This document shows positions 1 through 5,251 of a stretch of DNA of 5,518 bases, piece after piece. The stretch comes from Cyanobacteria bacterium OH_CFB_184 (GTDB lineage Bacteria > Cyanobacteriota > Vampirovibrionia > Gastranaerophilales > Gastranaerophilaceae): positions 1-5,518 of the forward strand of contig JAEZOG010000067.1 of NCBI GenBank assembly GCA_023414155.1, written 5' to 3'. A model generated the notes under the pieces. That model saw only the letters and a program-made list of their open reading frames with translations. It did no database searches and was not told the DNA's origin. Each line of letters starts with the position of its first letter. Within the stretch, counting starts at the first letter, position 1. The translations under genes and the position numbers were made by a program.

Positions 1-95
1 AAAAACTTGATAAAATGAGGATTAAAAGATTGGATAAGTTTGTTCGGTTTGTATATAAAAAACCTGATGAATGGGATGAATACTTTAATGATTAA
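1..95 (+). CDS. C-terminal fragment of an unidentified protein
   Basis: One plus-strand frame is open from the window edge (first full codon at base 3) and ends at TAA 93-95, giving 30 residues that finish KKPDEWDEYFND. The other two plus frames stop almost at once. The fragment is charged and Lys/Asp/Glu-rich with aromatic residues, which looks like a real soluble C-terminus and not random AT-rich translation. It runs convergently into the minus-strand membrane protein gene, and only 20 bases separate the two stop codons. I do not recognise the family. A Met codon at base 15 exists but has no clear Shine-Dalgarno, so a gene continuing from outside the window is preferred over a 26-codon ORF. 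Confidence is moderate because so little is visible. Confidence 0.5.
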   Translation, partial: KLDKMRIKRLDKFVRFVYKKPDEWDEYFND

Positions 96-102
96 TAATA
101 TA

Positions 103-130
103 TATTTTAAAGCAATTACTTTTTAAAATA
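103..130. terminator. AT-only inverted repeat between convergent genes (possible weak bidirectional terminator)
   Basis: TATTTTAAA (103-111) and TTTAAAATA (122-130) are perfect 9-base complements around a 10-base loop. The element lies between the plus-strand stop at 93-95 and the minus-strand stop at 116-118 and overlaps the latter. The position suits a shared terminator, but the stem has no G-C pair and would be weak. In such AT-rich DNA it may also be chance. Confidence 0.22.
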
Positions 131-1666
131 CGTTAAGATGTGATTTTTAACAAAAAAGATGAGCAAGATAGTCGTGCAAATCCCTGCGAATATATAACAA
201 GGAAGATAATACATAAAATGAGGGAATGGAGACCCGACGATTGTCAACAATGTTTGGAAAAGTATTAAAAAAGAGAATGTAGAAATGATCTTTATTTCTC
301 TTTTTTGAGACAAGAATTCAATCAAAAAAATCATTATTAATAGTATAAAGCTTATAAATGGAGAATAAAATAAGTTATATAAAAATTCATTGTAGAACTC
401 TCCATTTGATTTTTTAAACTCTAAAAATCTGAATTTTTCATAATGTTTTTGTGGGAAATGTGTTTTCAAAACCATAAGGGAACCAGTTTGTTTTTCGCTG
501 TCAATGCATGATTTGGGTACTTCAATGTTACTTTTTGATTCTATAAATTTTTCCATTCTTTCTTTTGTAAAAGTTGAAAAATTGTATATAATAAGCTTTG
601 CATATACTTTTTGCAATTCCGGTAAATCTTCATCCAATGAGTTTTTCTTCACGCTTTCCCAGAAATATTCTTCATTAGTTCCTTTTACTAAATAGTTTAA
701 ATTATAAATTTTACCGATAACTTCTAGATCATTCTTTTTGTTATTTGATTTAAAATCGGTTTGTACGATTGCTCTTAGTGGTGCAATTATAGACATAAGC
801 GTATAATTTTTACCATTTCCACAATCGCGTTGAAATCGAAGAATAGAAGAAGAAGCCAATATTGTAATTAATAATAAAGTAATAATTTTTCTGAGAGAGA
901 GTCTGTCTTTAAGAAAAATAAAAAAGACCATTGGAATAGCTATTAAGTAAAATATAGATTCGCTCCTCCAAATAGCTACAAGTGATGTCAATAATCCCCA
1001 AATCAGGATGTCTTTGTAATTTATGTTTGATTTGTCTAAATATTTAAACACAATTGTAGAAAAAAGATAAATTTCTACGTAGCTATACAGTGTTAATCTT
1101 ATGGGATATAGGTTGTTAATGATTATTGAGGGAAAAATTAAGGGTATCATAATAAGCCAATTAGGTTGGTCAGGATAGAGTTTGTTGAGTTTGGTAATAA
1201 TGTTGGAAATTATTGCAGAAATCAAAGCTACTTGAATAATTACAATCCCTGATGGATTTGGAAATATACAAAGACAAATAAGGTAGTAAAAGGAGGTTAT
1301 CCAATGGTGCCAAGAATCCAGATGTAAAAATATCACTTTGTGCAAAATGAAAAATTCATCATTTCTCCAAACACCAGGCCAAGTGATAACAAGAAAGACT
1401 ATCATGATAGAAAAATATATGAAAAAATATTTAAGGAATGTTTTAGTCTCAGAATTGTTTTCTTTTACTCTATTTATAGTTGTATGAATATGTTGCCAGA
1501 ATGAAATTAATATTCCTAATACAACTATCTTTGCAGTAATATATAGTGGATTTGTTGAAAAATTTGTAATTGAAAAAATATACTTATCAGTATAAAGCGT
1601 TATTGCAAACTGTATTATTGCAATTATAAAAAACCAGAGATTAAAACGGCTTGTTGTTTTTATCAT
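116..1666 (-). CDS. polytopic membrane protein, probable GT-C-type glycosyltransferase (DUF6020-like)
   Basis: A 516-residue integral membrane protein with about 13 hydrophobic segments and one large hydrophilic section of roughly 150 residues, between about residues 277 and 430 from this start. Visible motifs are ITWPGVWRNDEF after an early membrane segment, an Asp-bearing first loop as in GT-C transferases; AIWRSESIFYLIAIP, an Arg-x-Glu pair before a helix; and GSPFPHFMYYLPCY near the end. This pattern resembles the DUF6020 family, which I associate with lipid-linked sugar transfer to envelope glycans. That family name comes from memory of the motifs, and substrate and activity are unknown. 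The frame is open to a TTG at 1771 (551 residues) that overlaps the phosphodiesterase stop by four bases. That start has no Shine-Dalgarno, and a near-consensus promoter lies inside the extra 35 codons, so ATG 1664-1666 is preferred, with GGTGA 11 bases upstream. The C-terminus is complete. Confidence 0.75.
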   Translation of the reverse strand: MIKTTSRFNLWFFIIAIIQFAITLYTDKYIFSITNFSTNPLYITAKIVVLGILISFWQHIHTTINRVKENNSETKTFLKYFFIYFSIMIVFLVITWPGVWRNDEFFILHKVIFLHLDSWHHWITSFYYLICLCIFPNPSGIVIIQVALISAIISNIITKLNKLYPDQPNWLIMIPLIFPSIIINNLYPIRLTLYSYVEIYLFSTIVFKYLDKSNINYKDILIWGLLTSLVAIWRSESIFYLIAIPMVFFIFLKDRLSLRKIITLLLITILASSSILRFQRDCGNGKNYTLMSIIAPLRAIVQTDFKSNNKKNDLEVIGKIYNLNYLVKGTNEEYFWESVKKNSLDEDLPELQKVYAKLIIYNFSTFTKERMEKFIESKSNIEVPKSCIDSEKQTGSLMVLKTHFPQKHYEKFRFLEFKKSNGEFYNEFLYNLFYSPFISFILLIMIFLIEFLSQKREIKIISTFSFLILFQTLLTIVGSPFPHFMYYLPCYIFAGICTTILLIFFVKNHILTYFKK

Positions 1667-1676
1667 ATAACATATT

Positions 1677-1694
1677 TCACCAAAATTAAGGTGA
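1677..1694. promoter_or_regulatory. palindrome over promoter start point (operator candidate)
   Basis: TCACCAAAATTAAGGTGA (plus strand) is an 18-base dyad: the TCACC and GGTGA arms pair exactly around an AATT centre, and only the flanking AA/AA positions are asymmetric. It begins at the last base of the -10 hexamer of the promoter at 1694-1723 and covers the predicted start point near 1687. A repressor bound here would block polymerase. The downstream arm also supplies the GGTGA used as Shine-Dalgarno. No regulator can be named from the sequence. Confidence 0.4.
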
Positions 1695-1723
1695 TTGTAC
1701 CATTTTTCGCAAAAAAATGTCAA
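1694..1723 (-). promoter_or_regulatory. sigma-70-type promoter for the membrane glycosyltransferase-like gene
   Basis: Read on the minus strand, TTGACA (1723-1718, a perfect -35) is followed by an 18-base spacer and TACAAT (1699-1694, 5 of 6), preceded by TGG, giving an extended -10. The spacer contains a run of seven T. The predicted start point is near 1687, leaving a leader of about 20 bases before ATG 1666. It is the best promoter match I found in the window. It shows that the membrane protein gene need not depend on read-through from the upstream phosphodiesterase gene, and it argues against the TTG start at 1771. Confidence 0.7.
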
Positions 1724-1767
1724 TTTGAATAAAAATAGTCTAATTACCACGGTGCTTTTGTTTAAAA

Positions 1768-2871
1768 TCAATGATCATTTATATTTAAAAATAATTCTTG
1801 GATGTGGTTATTAGTAAATAAATCTGTTGTTATGCCGGTACAGTCTATTGTGAGCAAATTGACGAGTTGTGCCGGAGTATCTACACCCCATGCTTCAAAA
1901 TAAAACCCTGCTTCTGATAAACGGCTTTTCATTTCGTCATTAACTGCTTTTGCTTTGATATCCAAAAATACATCGTTAGATTCTGTTTTTAGGTTCTGAA
2001 GCGTTTTTATTGTTTTTGCAACTGAAAACTCTTTACTTAAATATCCTAATCTACAATTTGGCATTTGTTCGTTGATTAATTCCAAATAGTTAGCATTAAA
2101 GCTTATCCAGGTGACAGAATCTTCCATGCCGGCTTCTTTTACACTATCAACAAGTATTTTAGCTTTTTTAGAGTCGAAGCTAGAAGTTTGTTTAATTTCT
2201 ATATATGGTTGCAAGTTGTATGTTTTGCAGCACTCGAGAAAGGCCGAGAATGTTGGAATTTCTGTTCCTTCATACTTTTTGCCTTTCCAAATTCCAAAAT
2301 CATACTTTAATAAGTCACTATATGTTAAATCAGAGCATTTTTTTGATAACAGTGGTTGTAATCCATTTTTGTATCTGGCAGTTCTATTTATGGTGTCATC
2401 GTGTAATAAAACGGGAACGGAGTCTTTTGTCCAGGCAATATCAGCTTCTACCTTGCCATAACCCATTCTTGCAGCTTCTATATATGCGGGGATGGTATTT
2501 TCCGGTGCTGTTGCTGAGTATCCTCTATGGGCGACTATATTGAATTCTTTTTCATTAAAAAGATTTTCTATTGGATTGAATGAAAATTCGTAAAAGTCCA
2601 AATCATCATTATTAATTTCTGAATTTGCCTCGGTATAATATTCCATTCTTGATGGCGAATTTTGTGTATTAATATTTGTTAGCCAAACATTTTGTGCAGC
2701 TAAAAGTGAAAGTGTTAATAATAAAGCTTGTTTTGTGTGATGTTTAGTTTTGTTTTTTTGATCATTGTTGAAACCGTCATCATTACTTTTTACATTCTTT
2801 CCAAAACTGGCGATATAGTTGTTTTTAGTTAAATAATTAGACCTATCAATAGATTGCAGAGATTGTATCAT
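1768..2871 (-). CDS. glycerophosphodiester phosphodiesterase (GDPD family), membrane-anchored or secreted
   Basis: The family hydrolyses glycerophosphodiesters (deacylated phospholipids) to sn-glycerol 3-phosphate and an alcohol. The 367-residue protein has its catalytic domain at about residues 111-360. The diagnostic sites are all present: AHRG (114-117), PENT (123-126), E142 and D144 in VEADIAWTKD, LHDDTINRT (156-164, catalytic-type H157), the metal-ligand strand YIEIK (E225, K227), AWGVD (328-332) and GITTD (346-350). The enzyme should be active. Residues 48-63 form a hydrophobic segment after a Lys/His-rich stretch, a signal anchor or late signal peptide that would put the domain outside the inner membrane. 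The preceding 47 polar residues are unusual for an export signal. Residues 64-110 look like a linker. ATG 2869-2871 has AAGG seven bases upstream (minus strand), supporting this start. The membrane protein gene follows about 100 bases downstream. No strong promoter was seen upstream. Confidence 0.92.
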   Translation of the reverse strand: MIQSLQSIDRSNYLTKNNYIASFGKNVKSNDDGFNNDQKNKTKHHTKQALLLTLSLLAAQNVWLTNINTQNSPSRMEYYTEANSEINNDDLDFYEFSFNPIENLFNEKEFNIVAHRGYSATAPENTIPAYIEAARMGYGKVEADIAWTKDSVPVLLHDDTINRTARYKNGLQPLLSKKCSDLTYSDLLKYDFGIWKGKKYEGTEIPTFSAFLECCKTYNLQPYIEIKQTSSFDSKKAKILVDSVKEAGMEDSVTWISFNANYLELINEQMPNCRLGYLSKEFSVAKTIKTLQNLKTESNDVFLDIKAKAVNDEMKSRLSEAGFYFEAWGVDTPAQLVNLLTIDCTGITTDLFTNNHIQELFLNINDH

Positions 2872-2925
2872 TCAAAAACCTTGTTGTTCAGAAAATTGAG
2901 ACAGATAATATATTTAAGTTTAAAC

Positions 2926-2958
2926 AAAAAAATAATAGTCAGATAAAGTATTTTGACT
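2926..2958 (-). terminator. weak terminator-like hairpin with T-run after the YeiH-family gene
   Basis: On the minus strand AGTCA and TGACT (2958-2954 and 2941-2937) can form a 5-bp stem with a 12-base loop, followed by ATTA and seven T (2932-2926). It lies about 115 bases after the transporter stop and about 55 bases before the phosphodiesterase start. The stem is short, so termination would be inefficient at best. The plus-strand version of the stem extends to 7 bp with one G-T pair but has no T-run after it. Confidence 0.25.
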
Positions 2959-3074
2959 TAATTATTGTTTACAAAAAAGGATATTTCAGTGGTTTAAAAC
3001 TTATCTGTTTTCTAGTTGTAAAAATTAGTTAGAAAAGGAAACTTATGAAAAAATCTATAAAATTTAAATTAGAA

Positions 3075-4076
3075 TCATTTGGCTAAAAGAATAATCCCAA
3101 AGCTCAATATAGAAATGAAAATTGATGAGATTGCGCCAAGATAGATTGGTTTTAATCCTACTTTTTTTATTTCAACAATGTTTGTTTCAAGCCCCAATCC
3201 AGCCATTGCGGCTATCATCAAATAATTATCTACATTAATTAAGAAATTTGATATGTGTAATGGAACGATCCCGGTCGAATTTATTATCACCACTCCCAAA
3301 AACATTAATACAAACCAAGGAATAACTATAGTGTTTAGTTTGAATTTTCTAGGATTGTCAGAACTTCGTTTTGATTCTCTTATTCCTAAAATGATTGTAA
3401 CAGGTATTATTAAAAGAACCCTTGTAAGTTTGACTACAGTTGCAGAGATACCGGCTTCATCTGAGGCTGCAAATCCTGCTGCAACGACTTGTGCTACTTC
3501 ATGAATCGAGCTTCCGGCCCAAAGCGAATAAATTAGAGCGTTAAGATTAAAAAATTTAAAAAATATAGGGTAAAGGAGCATAAATATTGTTCCAAAAATT
3601 GTTATGACCCCTACTGCAAAAGGAATTTCTTCTTCTTTTTTGGAGGATGTAATAGCGCTAACCGCCGCGATAGCAGAAGCCCCGCAAATAGATGTCCCAG
3701 CTGCAATTAATAAAGATAAACTTCTTGATATGCCTAAGGTTTTTCCTAAGTATTTTGTGAAAAACAAGGTTATAATTGAAACAAGAACAATAATAACTGA
3801 GGCTTTCAACCCTAGTTTTGAAACTTCTAAAAAGCTCAATTTAAACCCAAGCAGGATTATGGCTAGTCTTAAAACTTTTCTGGAACAAAACTTAATTCCT
3901 AAGTTCATGTTTTCTTTTGTTCCAACTGAATTTTTTACAGTGATTCCTAACAAAATAGCTATGATTACCGCACTTATACTGAAGTGTTTTAAAATCGGAA
4001 TATCTTGCATGTTGACGGCAATAATTGTTAGTATTGCAACTAAAGAGATGCCAGTAAAATAATTTTTTATATTCAT
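3075..4076 (-). CDS. yeiH: YeiH/UPF0324 family integral membrane transporter (putative sulfate/sulfite exporter)
   Basis: A 333-residue polytopic inner-membrane protein, full length for the UPF0324 (Cons_hypoth698) family, with roughly ten hydrophobic helices. Family landmarks are RKVLRLAIILLGFKLS (66-81), the re-entrant-looking AAGTSICGASAIAAVSAI (125-142), WAGSSIHEVAQVVAAGF (186-202), KLTRVLLIIP (216-225), PWFVLMFLGVV (253-263) and the C-terminal AAMAGLGLET (289-298). Members are annotated as putative sulfate exporters and have been linked to sulfite tolerance. The exported species here cannot be read from sequence. ATG 4074-4076 is preceded by AGAGGA five to six bases upstream, a strong Shine-Dalgarno. 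It lies 79 bases downstream of a LysR-type regulator on the same strand, and no convincing separate promoter lies between them, so co-transcription is likely. The C-terminus, ending ILLAK, overlaps a 13-codon plus-strand mini-ORF. Confidence 0.9.
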   Translation of the reverse strand: MNIKNYFTGISLVAILTIIAVNMQDIPILKHFSISAVIIAILLGITVKNSVGTKENMNLGIKFCSRKVLRLAIILLGFKLSFLEVSKLGLKASVIIVLVSIITLFFTKYLGKTLGISRSLSLLIAAGTSICGASAIAAVSAITSSKKEEEIPFAVGVITIFGTIFMLLYPIFFKFFNLNALIYSLWAGSSIHEVAQVVAAGFAASDEAGISATVVKLTRVLLIIPVTIILGIRESKRSSDNPRKFKLNTIVIPWFVLMFLGVVIINSTGIVPLHISNFLINVDNYLMIAAMAGLGLETNIVEIKKVGLKPIYLGAISSIFISILSFGIILLAK

Positions 4077-4135
4077 AAATGTTCCTCTTTTAAATAATAA
4101 AAAAAGAGCATATATAAGTAAAATAACTAGATTAG

Positions 4136-4160
4136 ATGGTTATGATAATTAATGGTTATG
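4136..4160. repeat. 9-base direct repeat between regulator and transporter genes
   Basis: ATGGTTATG occurs at 4136-4144 and again at 4152-4160, a period of 16 bases. The second copy overlaps the stop codon of the LysR-type gene; the first lies about 60 bases upstream of the transporter start. Repeated half-sites near 1.5 helical turns apart could be a regulator site for the transporter, but the element is short and could be chance. Confidence 0.3.
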
Positions 4161-5037
4161 TATTATCTCTTGAATATTGTAAAAACGAATTAAACAGGTT
4201 GGATAAGATTTTGTCTTTATGATAAATGACACTTAATTTTCTAATAATTTTCTCATTTTTTAACTTAATAATTGCAAGGTTGTTGTGTTTTACTTCTTTT
4301 GAGATTGCCCGATTGGATATGCAGGAAATCCCCAGTCCTGCTTCAACGGCTTTTTTAATTGCTTCAGTATTTCCTAATTCCAAAGATTTTTGTATTTTTA
4401 TATTATGGCTTAACAGTAGAGTTTCAATGATTTCCCTGGTGCCGCTGCCTTTTTCTCTCATTATGATTTTTTCTTTTTCTAAGGCTTTTATATCAATTGT
4501 TTTTTGTTTTGCAAAATGATGCTCTGTTGAAGTTATTATGACAAGCTCATCATCATAGAAATCTTCAACTATGATTTCATCAGAATGGACAGGCCCTTCA
4601 ACGTATGCAAAATCGATTTTATTTTCCAGTATAAGATTTACAATATTATTGGTGTTTTCGATAATTATGGAAATATCAATATCTTTATTGTCTTTGCTAT
4701 ATTTACCAATGATATCAGTTAAAATATAAATTCCTATTGTCGTGCTCGCCCCGATCCTTAATCGACCAGATTTTAAGTCTTTTGCACTCTTGATTTCATT
4801 CAAACATTCATTATGCAAGTTTAAAATTCTTCTTGCATAAGAAAATAAAATTTCACCATTACAAGTAAGGTAGAGTTTTTTGCCGATTCTATCGAAGAAA
4901 TTAAGTCCGAATTCTCTTTCTAAATCTTTTATAGTTTGGCTAACAGCAGGCTGGCTCATATATAGAGCACTAGCTGCTTGTGTCATGTTTAGTCTTGTTG
5001 CAACTTCATGAAATATTTTGAGTTGTCTTTCGTTCAT
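4156..5037 (-). CDS. LysR-type transcriptional regulator, CysL/YeiE/CbbR-like
   Basis: A 293-residue cytoplasmic DNA-binding activator or repressor of normal LysR length. The winged helix-turn-helix occupies about residues 2-60, with AASALYMSQPAVSQTIKDLE (21-40) as the recognition region. A linker helix follows to about 90, then the periplasmic-binding-protein-like effector domain from GRLRIGASTTIGIYIL (91-106). REKGSGTREIIE (194-205) and LGNTEAIKKAVEAGLGISCIS (221-241) are typical of the CysL/YeiE/CbbR branch, whose known members respond to sulfur or carbon metabolites. ATG 5035-5037 has AGGGAG six bases upstream, which fixes the start. The YeiH-family transporter follows on the same strand, as in loci where this regulator class controls it, so a sulfite- or sulfur-responsive role is inferred. 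The effector is not visible. A T-N11-A box lies about 50 bases upstream and may serve autoregulation. Confidence 0.92.
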   Translation of the reverse strand: MNERQLKIFHEVATRLNMTQAASALYMSQPAVSQTIKDLEREFGLNFFDRIGKKLYLTCNGEILFSYARRILNLHNECLNEIKSAKDLKSGRLRIGASTTIGIYILTDIIGKYSKDNKDIDISIIIENTNNIVNLILENKIDFAYVEGPVHSDEIIVEDFYDDELVIITSTEHHFAKQKTIDIKALEKEKIIMREKGSGTREIIETLLLSHNIKIQKSLELGNTEAIKKAVEAGLGISCISNRAISKEVKHNNLAIIKLKNEKIIRKLSVIYHKDKILSNLFNSFLQYSRDNT

Positions 5038-5088
5038 TTCTTTCTCCCTACAGGGACTAATTTATCAAAAAAACAGATTTATGTAATC

Positions 5089-5105
5089 AATTGTGAAACT
5101 CAATT
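5089..5105. promoter_or_regulatory. T-N11-A inverted repeat, candidate LysR-family binding box
   Basis: AATTG (5089-5093) and CAATT (5101-5105) are exact complements around seven bases and fit the T-N11-A LysR box. The site lies 52 bases upstream of the LysR-type gene. It overlaps the expected start point of the minus-strand promoter at 5107-5136, suiting autorepression. It is centred about 59 bases upstream of the expected start point of the plus-strand promoter, near where LysR proteins usually bind to activate. Confidence 0.45.
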
Positions 5106-5106
5106 A

Positions 5107-5136
5107 ATTATATGATTTGAATAGAATTTATTTTAA
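5107..5136 (-). promoter_or_regulatory. possible promoter of the LysR-type gene
   Basis: The minus strand has a perfect TATAAT (5112-5107) with TTAAAA (5136-5131, 4 of 6 for the -35) at an 18-base spacing. The predicted start point is near 5100, about 60 bases before the ATG. In AT-rich DNA a TATAAT alone is weak evidence; position and spacing are the main support. Confidence 0.35.
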
Positions 5137-5143
5137 TTTATAG

Positions 5144-5149
5144 TATAAT
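5144..5149 (+). promoter_or_regulatory. candidate -10 element for the secreted-protein gene
   Basis: A perfect TATAAT lies about 100 bases upstream of the plus-strand start. The -35 region is poor (TAGAAT at 5122-5127 with a 16-base spacer is the best visible), as expected for an activator-dependent promoter or for a chance match. The expected start point is near 5156. Confidence 0.35.
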
Positions 5150-5173
5150 TTATTTAAAAATTTGATTTTTTTG

Positions 5174-5219
5174 CATAAATAGTGTGTGTAATATGCGTTT
5201 ATCCATGCCGCTATTTGTG
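5174..5219 (+). promoter_or_regulatory. leader hairpin upstream of the secreted-protein gene
   Basis: Bases 5174-5184 (CATAAATAGTG) pair with 5209-5219 (CGCTATTTGTG) as an 11-bp stem with two G-U pairs and a 24-base loop. It would sit inside the mRNA leader if transcription starts near 5156, ending about 30 bases before the ATG. There is no T-run after it, so it is not a terminator. It may affect translation or mRNA stability. I recognise no known riboswitch. Confidence 0.3.
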
Positions 5220-5251
5220 AGTAGAAAAGTGTATATGGAAGTGTGAGAGAG

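Noticed and set aside
274..306. Hairpin AGAAAT/ATTTCT followed by a T-run, resembling a plus-strand terminator
   Set aside because: It lies within the C-terminal coding part of the minus-strand membrane protein, with no plus-strand gene just upstream to terminate. It is probably coincidental.
504..695. Plus-strand ORF of 63 codons
   Set aside because: It is antisense to the hydrophilic section of the membrane protein gene, whose sense frame is long and coherent. There is no supporting Shine-Dalgarno or family signal.
2111..2543. Two overlapping plus-strand ORFs (116 and 112 codons)
   Set aside because: Both are antisense to the phosphodiesterase catalytic domain, whose motifs are unambiguous on the minus strand.
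2961..2975. TTGTTTACAA palindrome in the gap before the phosphodiesterase gene
   Set aside because: Four-base arms in AT-rich DNA are expected by chance, and it has no clear relation to a promoter.
2872..3074. Promoter for the phosphodiesterase gene
   Set aside because: AT-rich -10 look-alikes (TATTAT) are present on the minus strand, but none has an acceptable -35 at 16-18 bases, so no call is made.
3253..4062. Plus-strand ORFs of 83 and 152 codons
   Set aside because: They are mirror frames of the YeiH-family gene; conserved family motifs lie on the minus strand.
4226..4519. Plus-strand ORF of 97 codons
   Set aside because: It is antisense to the effector domain of the LysR-type regulator.
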